Source: Sinonovacula constricta (Eukaryota; Mollusca; Bivalvia; Cardiida; Solecurtidae). Taken from it: 64,000 bases of DNA. Under the pieces are notes generated by a model, which was not told the DNA's origin, ran no database searches, and saw nothing but the letters and a program-made list of their open reading frames with translations. Each line of letters begins with the position of its first letter. The stretch's first letter is position 1. This document shows, one piece after another, positions 34,616 through 47,674 of the stretch. Position numbers and translations under genes: made by a program. Location of the stretch: NCBI GenBank assembly GCA_007844125.1, contig CM017564.1, forward strand, positions 22,507,563 to 22,571,562, in the 5' to 3' direction.

Positions 34616-35240
34616 TGTTATTAAACATCGAACATTACGTGTTGATGGGCTTATCGGACTGCATGTGTTGATGTTATTAAACTTCGAACATCACGTGTTG
34701 ATGGGCTTATCAGACTGCAGATGTTGGTGTTATTTAACATCCAATATCACGTGTTGATGAGCTTATCAGACTGCACGTGTTGGTGTTATTAAACATCAAA
34801 CTTTACGTGTTGATGGGCTTATCAGGCTACATGTGTTGGTGTTATTAAACATCGAACATAACGTGTTGATAGGCTTATCAGACTGCATGTGTTGGTGTTA
34901 TTAAACATTGAATATAACATGTTGATGGGCTTATCAGACTGCATGTGTTGGTGTTATTAAACATCGAACATCACGTGTTAATAGGCATATTAGACTGCAT
35001 GTGTTGGTGTTATTTAACTTCCAACATTACATGTTGATTGACTTATCAGATTGCATGTGTTAATGTTATTAAACATCCAACATTACGTGTTGCTGGGCTT
35101 ATCAGACTGCATGTGTTGATGAAATGTATCATCTAACATAACGTGTTTATGGACTTTTTAGACTGCATGTGTTGGTCTTATTAAACACCTTACATCAAGT
35201 TTTGATGGGCTTATCAGACGACATGTGTTAACTAGTGTGT
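34541..35240 (+). repeat. 56-bp minisatellite, about 12 units
   Basis: Unit TGTTGATGTTATTAAACATC / GAACATTACGTGTTGATGGG / CTTATCGGACTGCATG. Units near the left end are almost identical and become more diverged to the right. It contains repeated ACGTGTTGATG. It starts inside the zinc-finger exon frame. Confidence 0.93.
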
Positions 35241-35324
35241 ATAAAGAGGCGTGGCCATCGGGAGTAACTTACCTCATACAAGTAACTATGTTATGTGGTT
35301 TGTTTTATGTTGATTTGAAATAGA

Positions 35325-35445
35325 TAGTTTCCATGTGATGTCATAGGCACTGATAAGACCGTTTAAGGCAGCCATCTAACGCCGGCCGATATCTGAAAAA
35401 AAGTGCTGTATTAAACTCACCATCGTGTTGTTATTGTTCAGTCTA
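35325..35445 (+). repeat. Dispersed repeat, copy 1 (partner 63868-64000)
   Basis: TAGTTTCCATGTGATGTCAT, TGATAAGAC, GGCCGA and TGCTGTATTAAACTCACCA recur at the window's right end. The end resembles a splice acceptor (TTATTGTTCAG). Function unknown. Confidence 0.65.
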
Positions 35446-36412
35446 TTTTATTGAATTTAATATCAAATGTAACAGCCTTTTAAAAGTATTTTCAATATTA
35501 AAACTATATTTTGGTAGTTTAAAAGGTAAAAAAATACAACCAACAATTTACACTGTTCATTTTGTTTAAGGATGAGCCAATAATTGTATGTATTTCTGTG
35601 TATTAATTATTTGTGCATTTATCAATTTAAAAAATATTGCATTAATAAAAAATGGATTTCAAGAGCTTTCCATTGGTGTATAGCTTTTAATTGTTGGACC
35701 ACAAATGAATAAATTACAAGAAAATAAAATTTACGCTTCTATACAATTCATCTGAAAATCACTTGAAGTTGCCAACAAAGATGGCTACCAAGATGGCTGC
35801 CAAGATCAGAGATCTTCACTGATGTGGAAACTATCTATAGTTTGGAATAAAATGTATTTATAGACACTAAAGACTCAGGAAATTTAATCGAGGCAAATTT
35901 AACGCAACATCACTAAATGTAAAGGACTGATTTAAACAGCTTGGTTTTATTCAAGTCAAGTCAAAACGTGTATTAACACAAGCCATAAAGGCCATTGCCA
36001 ATTCTACAGACATTGAACCTCCCCTTAACTATTGTTATACGGCGAGCATTAATGTATAGAAGTTTAAAATAAAATATCACAGATAATTTCTAATAATGGT
36101 GTTAGGGTTGCCTATTGCCATGAATGTTAAGAATTTTTAATACTTAAGCGTGGTTGTTGCGTAATTGTTACTTGTCAATAGGCTTCTTGATTAAATGTAA
36201 GGATGTTCATGCTTAATGAAGTATTTATGGGGGGTGTGATGTATGTGTCTTAAAAGTTATAGTTATAACATTCGGATTTGTGCATTCCCCCCAAAAAGGC
36301 CTGCATTCTTATTTCAGTCCACCTAATAAACATTATATTATTAATTCGCATCACTTGTAATATAGAGCAGTGCCTCATTTGGTACATATATTAGTGTTGG
36401 GGAAACCACATG
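35446..36412. other. No gene recognised
   Basis: AT-rich spacer up to the left edge of duplication copy B. Confidence 0.4.
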
Positions 36413-36590
36413 CTAAAACTGAATTAGGTCATATACAGTCATACATTGTTCAACTTGATCCATGACTTTGCAAAGATCTATAAGTGGGTGGAGTAAAGTG
36501 AGAAAATAGTACAATACAGGTAAAACTGTGTTAGGTCATATACAGTCATACATTGTTCAACTTGATCCATGACTTTGCAAAGATTTCACT
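36413..36590 (+). repeat. Two copies of a 120-bp block
   Basis: TTAGGTCATATACAGTCATA...TTGATCCATGACTTTGCAAA occurs twice here but once in copy A (17.56 kb), so it was doubled after the large duplication. Confidence 0.75.
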
Positions 36591-37671
36591 TGAACTTTTT
36601 TATCCTCAATTGACATTGAAAGTTCAATGAATATGAGTGGAGTATAGTGAAGATTGGGTACATAACGATGGAGAAACTGTCACACTGTTGGTGCCTAATA
36701 AACAAATGATACAATGTTGCAGCCTCCTACAGGGTCATATTAGAATACAGATATATGTGCTGACCCGTAAATAAACTAGTTATGCTAAACAGCTGTCTCT
36801 TCTTGGTGGATTCCATTAAGGCTTCCATATGAATGCCACGTCCAGCTCTTTGAAAATACCATGATCGCCACTGTATCCGAGGTTTTTAATTGTTTGTTAT
36901 ATAAATCGCATAATTCTGGGCCGAAAATTATATTTCCATATTACAAAAAAGCCAGGCTTGAATGGGATGGCCACCTAAGTAATATAGTATTAACTTACCA
37001 AGTAACATCCTCTGTTTAGAGTAGGAGAGAGCCCTACCAAGACCCTAATCAGTCACTTACATATTAAAGGTGGCCTCTGACACTTTGAACCAAAATATTT
37101 TCATTAAACATCATAATAAACCATTGTTACCTGAACATATCTCTTAAAATGATGTTTACTGATGGCCTAACCTGTTTGTAAAGTGAACAAAAAAAAAGCC
37201 ACAATCGTCAATTCAAACATGTACTTCCTATCTGAGCATATAGTTAGCTATTGTTAAACTAGGAAAACCATGTGACCATTTATGTTTAAGCTCATAAACG
37301 TCATCGGCTGTGATGTTGATGTCTATTTCAATCAGGAATCCCCAATGTTGTCATTTATAGATTTTGAAAGGAATTTATTAATTAATTACAATCAAGTGTT
37401 GAGTAACGAGTTTTACTTCCCTAAAATTGAGACACTGTTGACAATCGTCAATGCTTAAACTAAAGTATGATCTTTTTTTTCTGCACAAATTTTGTTCAGA
37501 TACCCCAAACAGAGGTCAGATATTGTAACATTTATTAGATATAGGCAAACTGTCGGATACCACCTTTAAGTAAAGAGTGTTCAAGGTAACAGGATAAAAA
37601 TAGAATACATGTAGAACCTGTTATATCACTCTCAAGTACCACACTGTAACAGAGTGGGTACTACAGCCAGA

Positions 37672-37975
37672 ACATACAGAATCTGGTAGCGCAATCGTTA
37701 GAGCGTCTGCTCCAGGTACGGGATGACCCGGGTTTTGATCCCAGGCTGCGACATACCAAAGTCGTTAAAATGGTAATGGTATAGCTCCCGTGCTAACGCT
37801 CAAGCACATATAACGGTAGTTCCTCGATTGGTTGGCCCGGTGTCAGAATAGTTTGACTGGGTGTGGTATCAGTGAAGGCTGCACTATATCTGCTTCAAGT
37901 AGACACCGTCTCCAGATAACTGAAATACTGTTGTTGGGACGATAACCCCAATGAACAAACAGACAGAACAACACA
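37672..37975 (+). mobile_element. tRNA-derived SINE, copy B
   Basis: Counterpart of 21047-21345. The B box is damaged (GGTTTTGATCCC against GGTTCGATCCC), so this copy is probably not transcribed by pol III. Confidence 0.75.
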
Positions 37976-38479
37976 GGACGGACACAAACACAGTCAACAA
38001 TTGATGTACTGATTCATTTGATTTCATAGCAAAATAAGATCTGGACAAATAATAAATTCATGAAAAATGAACACAGGGTAACATAAACCTGCAAAATAAC
38101 TTGCATAAAATAACATAAGTGAAAATAAATTATAAATGCCACTCACATCAGCTTATCTGTCTGGATTACATACACATTTTGCGTTGTCTTGTGGTAGGTG
38201 TTTCTGTGATAGAAATATCAATCAATTACACGTTTTGTCATATTTCACTTTCTCCACCCACTGCACGTTAACGTTGCATCTGCACGAATGTTTGAACCTC
38301 TGTATCGAACGAATTAAACAAAACAGTGTCTTCAAATGGGCCCTAAACAAAGAAGCACACACGTCCTGAATGAATTCTACCACGATCAACCTTTATTGCA
38401 GCTGGAAACGTCTTAAATCCACCAAAATAGAGGAACATAATTCCGAAAAATCCACCAAACTAGCGACTTCCGGTGCGGT

Positions 38480-38854
38480 ACTAGTAGAGTGCGAAAAGAA
38501 ATTGTTTTCGCGAAAAGAAGAAATAACTGCGAAAAGAAAAAAAACACACCAAACAACTGTTTTTATTGATTACTTTTTAAATGAAAGATCAATAAAAAAC
38601 ACATAGTTAAACATGTTTTCACCACATTTCGTTGAGATATATGCCGTGCGACGGTAATTTAAGCGACCAAAAAAGAACAAATAATTGCAAAAAAGAAGGA
38701 ATATTTTCAAAAAATTATAAATTTACCGATTTTTAAAAATTCTTTATTGGAAAAATACATGAGAAAACAATAATCTAACATATTTCATTAAGATTTATGC
38801 CGCGCAAGGGTAATTTATTAAATTAAATTCGCTAAATTGACCGCCCGTAAGGAA
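38480..38854 (+). repeat. Degenerate 165-bp tandem repeat, copy B
   Basis: Counterpart of 21840-22190. It is interrupted by the element starting at 38855 and resumes after 41029 with AATGTCTGCGAAAATAGGA. Confidence 0.65.
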
Positions 38855-41020
38855 GGGATAAAGTCAAAACGTACCTCTCGCCAAAACGTACCCCCGATGA
38901 GAAGTCAAAACGTACTCCTGTTAAGAGTCAAAACGTACTACCGACGAAGTCAAAACGTACTATAGACGAAGTAAAAACGTACCCCCTATTGTTTACCAAT
39001 CAAGGACAGCTGATAGATAAATGGTTTGTTATTGACAGTTACTGCTAGGTGTTTTATCGCCTATTGTATACTAATTATGCGTTAATCATAGTCAATCTGC
39101 AAGTTTTATGCACATAAAGTTACACGCAAATAAACCCTCGATATCTTGTTGACGGCGTATTATTTTTTTTAATTTAACCATTTTTTACTTTGACATACAA
39201 TACGTCTGCGGATAAAACATCAATTTTAAAGGATTCAAGTCATTTATTCAAATAAAATATCAAATATATGTATATTTCAAAAACTCATTTACTGACAATA
39301 ACTTTTTAACATTTTCATACAGTCGTGACGTTATTAACAATTATATTAACTTTCACATCCACTTGTCGAAACGAAAAACAAGTCGATGCTTAAGTGTTAT
39401 AATAGTGTTAGTTTTATTATAATTATAATTGAAAGTATATAGAATATAAAGTACGGGATACAGTCAAAACGTACCTCTCGCCAAAACGTACCCCCGATGA
39501 GAAGTCAAAACGTACTCCTGTTAACAGTCAAAACGTACTACCGACGAAGTCAAAACTTACTATCGACGAAGTCAAAACGTACCCCCTATTGTTAACCAAT
39601 CAAGGACAGTTGATAGATAAATGGTTTGTTATTGACAGTTACTGCTAGGTGCTTTATCGCCTATTGTATACTGCGTTAATCATAGTTAATCTGCAAGTTT
39701 TATGCACATAATTTTTTTTTTTTTTAATTTAACCATTTTTTACTTTGACATACAATACGTCTGCGGATAAAACGTCAATTTTAAAGGATTCAAGACATTT
39801 ATTCAAATAAAATATCAAATATATGTACATTTCAAAAACTCATCTACTGACAATAACATTTTAACATTTTCATACAATCGTGACGTTATTAACAATAATA
39901 TTAACTTTCACATCCACTTGTCGAAACGAAAAACAAGTCGATGCTTAAGTGTTATAATAGTGTTAGTTTTATTTTAATTATAATTGAAAGTAGAATATAA
40001 AGTACAATGTAAAATATATACGTAATCATCAATGGTACATCACAGATACAACTAACTTGTCGAAACGAAACACACATTATCTAATTAGCGCTGATTAAAG
40101 AAAACCCGCCGCAATTAAAGAAACCCGGTAGTTGTAATTAGCGCTGACGAAATTATAACATTCCTAACAATCTATCTAATAAATAAATATACATATTTTA
40201 ACAAATTGCATTTCTCTACTTCATTTAAGTTTTAGTAAAGCATAAGATCCTATTATGTTACGTTAAACATAAAAGTAAAACGATGACACTGTATAAAGTA
40301 CAACACTTATATTCATAAATTTTTATTTTTTTACTATTTATTATCTTATTTTTATTTTTATTATGTTTTCAGTTTTTTATTATGTTATATTTAAGGCAAT
40401 ATTTTCTTCTTTTTTATAATCTTACTACTATATGGTTACAAACATTGGTTTAAATATTTAACAATTTCTTCAAAAATAACAATTATAACTCATTAAAGTG
40501 TTTATATTATACAATTAATAAACATATCTTATGAATTATGAATGATGTTTTATCAATTATGTCTAATAAAATGTTAATATTATATGGAAACATGGAGGAA
40601 CGTTTTGACTTATAACAGGAGTACGTTTTGACTTCTCGACAGGGGTACGTTTTGACTTTCCGTAGGGGTACGTTTTCGTGAGAGGTACGTTTTGACAGTA
40701 AACCTAAAGTACAATGTAAAATATATACGTAATCATGAATGCTACATCACAGATACAACTAACTTGTCGAAACAATTTCTTCAAAAATAACAATTATAAC
40801 TCATTAAAGTGTTTATATTATACAATTAATAAACATATCTTGTGAATTATGAATGATGTTTTATTAATTATGTCTAACAAAATGTTAATATTAGCCTATA
40901 TGGAAACATGGAGGTACGTTTTGACTTATAACAGGAGTACGTTTTGACTTCTCGACAGGGGTACGTTTTGACTTTCCGTAGGGGTACGTTTTCGTGAGAG
41001 GTACGTTTTGACAGTAAACC
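38855..41020. mobile_element. Outer copy of a novel-looking DNA transposon, self-nested
   Basis: The ends are GGGATAAAGTCAAAACGTAC and, reverse-complemented, GGTTTACTGTCAAAACGTAC. It is flanked by GTAAGGAA (38847-38854 and 41021-41028). Copy A keeps the empty site (CCCGTTAGGAAGAACTG near 22.2 kb). Within about 120 bases of the left end the motif GTCAAAACGTAC (or a one-base variant) occurs six times at 20-22-base spacing. The right end has five in inverse orientation. No transposase is visible. It is interrupted at 39455 by a second copy of the same element; without that the outer copy is about 0.9 kb, lacking about 340 internal bases. The 8-bp duplication and GG start allow Merlin, hAT-related or a new family. 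Confidence 0.85.
39455..40704. mobile_element. Inner copy of the same transposon, 1250 bp
   Basis: Begins GGGATACAGTCAAAACGTAC and ends TTTTGACAGTAAACC. It is flanked by exact 8-bp TAAAGTAC (39447-39454 and 40705-40712), a site inside the outer copy that the inner copy itself carries uninterrupted at about 40005. The left about 550 bases repeat 38855-39454 closely and the right about 320 repeat 40705-41020. It has the same end arrays of GTCAAAACGTAC. It is AT-rich with no long open frame, so non-autonomous. Confidence 0.85.
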
Positions 41021-41164
41021 GTAAGGAAGAAATGTCTGCGAAAATAGGATTTTTTTTAAAACCATAATATACGATTCATCCCACACTACTATTTTTAAAG
41101 TTACCTTTCACAAAATTAATCAAAGGGCCTCAGAAGTAACGTGACTTATGGTTTTGTTTGTTTT

Positions 41165-41535
41165 CAGGGGCATGCCTAGGCGACTTTTGAGTATACGCAC
41201 TTTTCCTAGGGGCTCCGGGGACATGCCCCGCCCCGGATTTTTTTTCTCTCAATAGAACGCCGTAGGTGCATTCAGCGGGGGTGCGGGGTGCCGTTAAACA
41301 AGTAAATATGTCAATCACTATCGTTTGAAATAGTAAAGATAACCTGCTTTCGTTTGTCTTTATTAGTTTTCATGGTATATTACTGACAGACATATTAAAA
41401 ATTAACAAACTGTCAACATAACTGATTTTATTTGCTGTATACAGATTTTTATTCGCTTCTTGACGTTATTATTTTTTTAATGTTTGGAAGCAACTGTACG
41501 CACGAGCGTAGTACGTAAGGCCAGGCACGCCATTG
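41165..41535. mobile_element. 371-bp MITE-like insertion in copy B
   Basis: Absent from copy A (TTGTTTTAGCTCACATG at about 22.72 kb). The ends CAGGGGCATGCCTAGGC and, reverse-complemented, CAATGGCGTGCCTGGCC form imperfect inverted repeats. GTTTT flanks both sides. It contains CpG-rich text at 41.2-41.3 kb. Family unknown. Confidence 0.65.
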
Positions 41536-41814
41536 GTTTTTAGCTTGCATGTTAATTATTTTGATTGAACAACATATGTAAAAATACATGACATAAGAAC
41601 AACATAATTTTGGTGCGTTTTAATTGACTAATATCAAGTTACTGACTTGTAGTTCAAAGGATGCAACATATAACAGAATATAATGTCAATATATACAGTC
41701 AATAATAATACCAGCTTTTGTAATTGAGAGATAATGCGTAATTGAGGAAGAGTGAGTGGTTTAATTTTGAATCCTAGGCTGAAAAATAAAATTTCCCAAA
41801 AGACAAAGCCTGGA

Positions 41815-42052
41815 GAGAGATAGACAGAGGGAGAGAGAGATAAAGAGAGAGGTATATATAAATGGAGAGAGAGAGAGAGGGGATGAAGGGACAAAAGAAC
41901 TGAGACAGGCCGAGAAAGAGACAGAGATAGAGAAAGAAAGACAGACGATGAGATAATGAGACATACAAAGATACAGAGAGGAAGTCATACAACGAGAGAC
42001 CGCTAGACCGAGAGAGTCTAAGAGACAGAGACGACAGAGAGGCATTGCAGAT

Positions 42053-42104
<52 letters not shown>

Positions 42105-42185
42105 TACAAGGGGAGGAGCGGTAAAGATACATAAGTACAGAGAGGCTCAAAGGAAAAAACGACATAGAAAAAAGGTGAATATGAG
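41815..42185 (+). repeat. Purine-rich tract with (GA)n, copy B
   Basis: Counterpart of 22918-23225, longer by an extra AGAGAG-rich block at its left. Confidence 0.9.
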
Positions 42186-44079
42186 GAAGCAACTGGAAAA
42201 AAACAAAAACAATTTGATTTTTTTTTTTTTTTTGGATATATCGGGAAAATAAAAATTCAGCAAAAACATTGTGTAATTACGTTACATAAGAGAAGTACAT
42301 TTGAATCACTGTTTGCATACATGTACGCGGCAATGCCTGACTGAATTATGATGGCGACATTAAACTAGGTCATGAACCAGGACCTTCATTGATATCATGT
42401 AGATTTAAAGGTGGTAGCCGACAGTTTGCCTATATCTAATGTATATTGCCCCTGTTCTGTAAAATGTGTGCATAATAGCTATTATTTCCAATTCTATAAA
42501 TAAGCGTCCATTATTTCCAAATTTATAAATACACATGATGGGGATTTCAGCTAAATATAGATATCGACGTAAGAGCTGATTGTCTTGATCGTTATGTAAC
42601 GTGACTTAAAAATAAGTGATCGCGTGGTTTTCTTACTTTAAAAAGAAGCTAACTGTACAGCGTGGCTAGGATAGGAAATATCTATGTGTAATGACAAGTT
42701 GGGGTTTTATGCTTTATTTGTTACATGGATGTAGGGCACCTATAAACAAAATTCCAAGGGATCTTTTCAGGCAACGATAATTTATCTGGTTGCTTGAGAG
42801 AAATAAAAATGATTCAAAGTGTTGGATACCACCTTTAAAGAGTCAACACTGTATGTGACAAGTCAATACATATAGGCGCACTTTACTGTAAATAAGGTAT
42901 CCTATATGCATTTTAAATCTATAAAACTAAGTTTACCATTAGATTGTCGCATATGGAGGTTGGCTGTGTGAAAATTGTCGGGATGTTTTCTGTCCTTATC
43001 ATTCAAAATTAATGAGAGTTTTGGCCCGGTTGAACTTTTGTTCGACATTTATACACAGGTATTGGGACACGTGGTTAACCTGGACACGATATTTAGTTAT
43101 AATTGTTTGCCATGTAATGTGCGTTAGAAGTCATCACAGCACACCATTTATAATATTAAAATATACTTACCACCCACTCAACCGCAGGAGTTGGACACAC
43201 TCTGCCCCCACCCACCCCAATGCGCCCAACACATCACCTTTTGGATTCGTGTCTGCGCTACACTTAATCTGTTGGATAGATCCAAACTTTAGAAGCTTAA
43301 CAAATGTATCGTTTGTGGGAAGAACCCATAACCATATATATAGAGAGATAACAAATCAATTTCTAATTTGACTTATTTCAAAAACCAGATTCTTGGAAGG
43401 AAATGACTTAATGTATATATTAAGTTTTCATTAAAAAACACAACTGACGGCAGGTACACTGATCTTGTATCATGGCAGACGGTAGACAAAAGGCATTTGC
43501 ACACTTGGTGCGCTAAGCAATGAATACAACTCAAAATAAAAACATGATTTAGTACTCTGAAACTGCATTCATTGAACTTATAAATAATATTGCCGAACAA
43601 TCGTTACCGCGTACATGTAAACAAACAGTTGTAAACATTCCATTCGTCTCGCGACATAATATGACGTCATAAATATTTGAAAAATATACAAGTTGAGCGT
43701 TCACGAAGTTATCCAGCGTAAAATGGATTCTGTGAGGAGGTCTTGTTGAAAATGTCTAAATATATCGCGCTAAGTGTATTTTTTAATATTTTGATAAAAT
43801 AATACTTTTAAATACATGGATTTCTTTTGTATATTTACCTTTGATTCAAATACTGTTCTGTCCACAAATCTATTATAGTTCTCTGTAGACGGCTCGATGT
43901 AAACAAAAGCATTTGCACATTTTCTGAGGGTCTATTGTAAATTTCCAGCTATAATCATGTACATAAAACCGAAAACTAGCTTCTAAATGTTTATGTTAAG
44001 TTATATATGTTATCACGAACAGTTTTACGTTTTACAGATAAATGTTCATTTATTTACATCTCTACATTTTCAGACACAA
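42186..44079. other. Shared duplicated DNA without a gene
   Basis: Aligns with copy A 23226-26347 minus the hAT-like insert. The empty hAT site is near 43340. The short frames here have no recognised domain. Confidence 0.5.
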
Positions 44080-44289
44080 ATGGCAAATCTACCACATAGG
44101 CAGTCAGAACCAAGCAAGGAGGAAAGAGAGCATAACAGTTGTGTCGCTAGCAAGTTAAACGACCACGAAAGACTGACGTTTGCCATGTTACTAGCAATTG
44201 TTGACATTTTTGTTTTTAATATTTATCTACTCAATATTTCTATATTTCCAGGTAGTTGTGTAGATGTTTATTTTGACGGCCATGTTTAG
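44080..44289 (+). CDS. Small ORF with a membrane helix, copy B (69 aa)
   Basis: Counterpart of 26348-26518. It keeps the acceptor (ACATTTTCAG) and ATGG, and reads 13 codons further because TTTTAA in copy A is TTTCCA here. The same polar head and hydrophobic stretch (LTFAMLLAIVDIF) are present. Unrecognised. Confidence 0.3.
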   Translation: MANLPHRQSEPSKEEREHNSCVASKLNDHERLTFAMLLAIVDIFVFNIYLLNISIFPGSCVDVYFDGHV

Positions 44290-44464
44290 TCCACCATAAA
44301 CAAACTGACAGAACTTCCATCACGACATGAACTCTTTCTTTACCCTGCACTTATTTTCAGGTAGCATCATAATTAACGATTATGAATATAGACGTGTATT
44401 GTGTAACCATCACGATCTGTACATTTACAATGTTTTACTCTGGTCTACATTTCTGTATTTTCAT

Positions 44465-45061
44465 GTTGCCTTCTATGGTTCTACCCAAATCCAGGTGTTC
44501 TGCACAGTATGTCTGACCGTGACACGAACCGTCGAGTTGGGACATGGGACCGCCAGTATCGCTTGTCATGGCGGACTGCTGTACTGTGCTGGGTGGGGTG
44601 GTACCATCGTATACGTACACGACGTACACGACGTGAGTAGTGACAGGAAGCCGAAGGAGATCTACAAAGACACCGACGGCCGGGAACTGTTCTCTTACAT
44701 CCAACGCATCGCCGTGAACAGTTCCGGCGACCGACTCTATGTGGCTGACTTGGAGAGCGGTCTTGTATGTGTCGGCATGGACGGGAGGCGGATATTTCCT
44801 CTCTCCCCTCTCTCCCCTAAGGATCTCGGACTGCCTGTAGCCTGGGGTGTGACCACTGACCATCACGGTCACGTGTATGTTTGTGGAGCGGGCTCACACA
44901 ACGTAGTCAAGGTGACCATGGATGGTCACGTGGTCGGTCAGATATTGTCCAGGGAAGATGAGATCACGTGGGATACACGCTGCCTCAGTTATGATGTGAA
45001 CAGGAGTCGGTTGTATGTCGGAGGTTCGAGTGATCAGCTTCTGATGGCGGAATTGAAGTAA
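44465..45061 (+). pseudogene. Duplicate terminal NHL exon with lost splice acceptor
   Basis: Counterpart of 26734-27312. At the acceptor, TTTCCAG|GTTGCC in copy A is TTTTCAT|GTTGCC here, so the AG is gone. The reading frame nevertheless stays open for 198 codons with only in-frame length changes: a duplicated GTACACGAC (His-Asp-Val twice), a duplicated CTCTCCCCT (Pro-Leu-Ser twice) and two single-codon changes. The next acceptor upstream (TTATTTTCAG at 44360) would put a phase-0 donor out of frame within four codons. It could be a young pseudo-exon, or an exon of another transcript that enters upstream, since the frame is open from 44327. Confidence 0.75.
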
Positions 45062-47674
45062 AGTTTATATTAGTTTGAATCGATGTAACGTAAACATTAA
45101 ATATGGCTGGACGTTTTGTTTTTATTTGTGTTAATTATTTTGTTGACATTATTTGAATTAGTGACTCGTTATAAATGTGGAAATTAAATCAACATTGTAG
45201 CAAAACAATGTTACATCGACATTTTTTTTAGAAATAAAATGAAATTGAAACGTGTATTTAAAACTCGGTTCTTCTGTAAATGTTACAGATATGTAGTTGA
45301 TTTATTCTTGTATTTGCATTAAATATTTTGTACAAACCTTCCTACAGTTAAAGTTTATTTCAGTTTAAATTACAATTTATTTCAGTTGAGTTTGATGTTT
45401 TTATCTCAGTTCGCCATGTTTGTATATTTTACATTAACATCAAAACAATGACGTCATTAAGCACACCAATATGACGACATCAGACTAGGATAATAAGTTT
45501 TTCCCGCAAAATCAAGAAAAAGACGCACCGTCATCAACACATTACTGCAGTGCTGAATTATTTGGCATTTATCTCAGATTTCTTCAGAATTTAATCAATT
45601 TTTAAAACATTTCATACTGCTATTCGTATTTTTGTTTATTGCATTCGTGTAACATGTAGCGGTATATACATAAATGCAATAAAGTCCGGCAGTTATATAA
45701 ACAACCGTCAATCGATTTTCATTGTTATTATGTTTAAACAATTGTAGCCGTGACCAGCAAGGCGTTAATTTTAGTATATAGTGTATAATATCTAGTAAGT
45801 ATAAAATGTTTATAGTATATAATCTTCAAAATGAATAGTTACGAGATGCGTGGTTCAGTTAAAATTGTGCATCTGTTTTATCTGCTGCAAATCAAATATC
45901 AGTGATGATGTAAAATAAAGAAACACATTAGGTAGATCTGAGACAAGTTGAGTAAAAGATTCATTTATTGTTCAACCCTTCTAAAGAGATGTGACTAGTT
46001 TATATTCAGATCGGAATTGATCATGATTTTATGTAAATGTACAATAACGGTGGGATATTGCATAAACAATTTCGACTTGGACAATTTGTGTATGCGGAAT
46101 TGAGTATAAAACTATATTCGTTTTAGTTGTTTGCAAATAAAAATATTAATTGTGTTTGTACGACTCTTTAAACACAGTAATTTGTGTGTTGTACGGGGCA
46201 TACCTCTCCCCTCCCCAGTTGGACAATAATAGAGCTCTCGTAGGTGTGTTTTCCAGAATATCTTTGGAAAAATTATCATATTTCAATAATATTTCATTTA
46301 AAGATTTAGTTACATTTCATGTCAATATTTTGTGCAAGGAATACATGTTTCTATTGTCTGTGGTAACAGTGTTGATGCTATAATCGATGTTTATGCAGGA
46401 ATCGCTGCGTATATGGAACAATATCGGTTTACCTGTCATTCTATATTCCAAATTGTGCTTGATTACAAGAGCGGATCTAGTAATTTAGCCCGAGCGGGGT
46501 TGAACCTTCTTAAGGCTGGCTTCCTTGTGGAAAAATAGATTTCTTGAATGCCGGCTCTGTGCTCTTATTGGGATCATGTCCTATACAATCTCACTATTCT
46601 TTAAAAGTTTATTGATGAAATATAATTATTAGATATTTTCTACGAGTTGTATTCGTGCTCCTGGACTTTACAAAATGTGAAAGTACAAAATATTGCACCT
46701 TTATTACATGCTTTGTCGATTACCATTTGTATGTGTCAGTGGAGATGTATTTATAATCCATAATTGTTATATTGTTGTTGTTGAAGCGGCCTGGACATGG
46801 TACATGTTTTTTCTTCCAATATTTCGTCACTGTAAATAGCTAGATTGAGTTTCCTGTTTGTAATTAAGCTGGAATAACGCTTTTAAGTGTTTGCTTTGTT
46901 TAAGCAAATTGCAATTGATTCTGAATGGGGCCTTTATTCTTATTAACCATTTAAAACATGGTACCAATGATTGTTACTGGAATTGTGAATTGTTGTTAGA
47001 ACATAGCTTAAGCTAGATGGGTTTTTTTTAATATACTGTAGTACTGATCTATATGTATTTGAATTTATAATGTAAAATCTGTGTTCGTTAGAGATGCTAA
47101 TATATATCGTGTATTTGCTTTGATTGTTTTTTTCTTCTATAAGAAGCCAGACTAATATGTATATATGTGTATGTAATAAACTATTTAAGGCATGCCTTTG
47201 GTCATTTTGTCTGTAAACTCCCAATAACCTCCAAACCATAAAAAAGAATATACATACAAAAGATAATTTAAATATGTCGAAAATTGTCCCGCGGTAAATG
47301 AGAGCTAGATTTTGTAGGTCGACAGTAATGTTTTAAATACACAAATATTGCGTAATATTCAAGGATTTCTAAATGTTTATGAGTTTACTTACTTTAAAAT
47401 TATTTTACATTAAGCGTTTACAAGACAAAGTGGTGATATCATATCAAGAACATTTATTTTACCCTCCTGATTAATACAGACATACATAAAAGAAAGGTAT
47501 ATAGTTATGATCACCACTCCAGGAAAACCAGGCATAAGGTCAACGCTTCGTTTGATTTTTTCTTTTTATCAAATCTATTTTTACTATTTATCCATAATGA
47601 GTCTATACTCATGTTTCGACGTATTTTCTTTTTACATACGGACTTTTTTTCTAACTTAACGCACCGATCAATCA
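45062..47674. other. 3' flank and copy-B-specific block; no gene recognised
   Basis: 45062-45330 matches the 3' UTR of copy A. About 45335-46925 has no match in copy A, so it is an insertion here or a deletion there. Similarity resumes at ACCAATGATTGTTACTGGAA (46.96 kb). Short frames at 46150-46538 are unrecognised. Confidence 0.45.

Noticed and set aside
40874..41086. Minus-strand ORF with repeated Val-Lys-Thr-Tyr
   Set aside because: It reads through the repeated GTACGTTTTGACTT motif at the transposon end.
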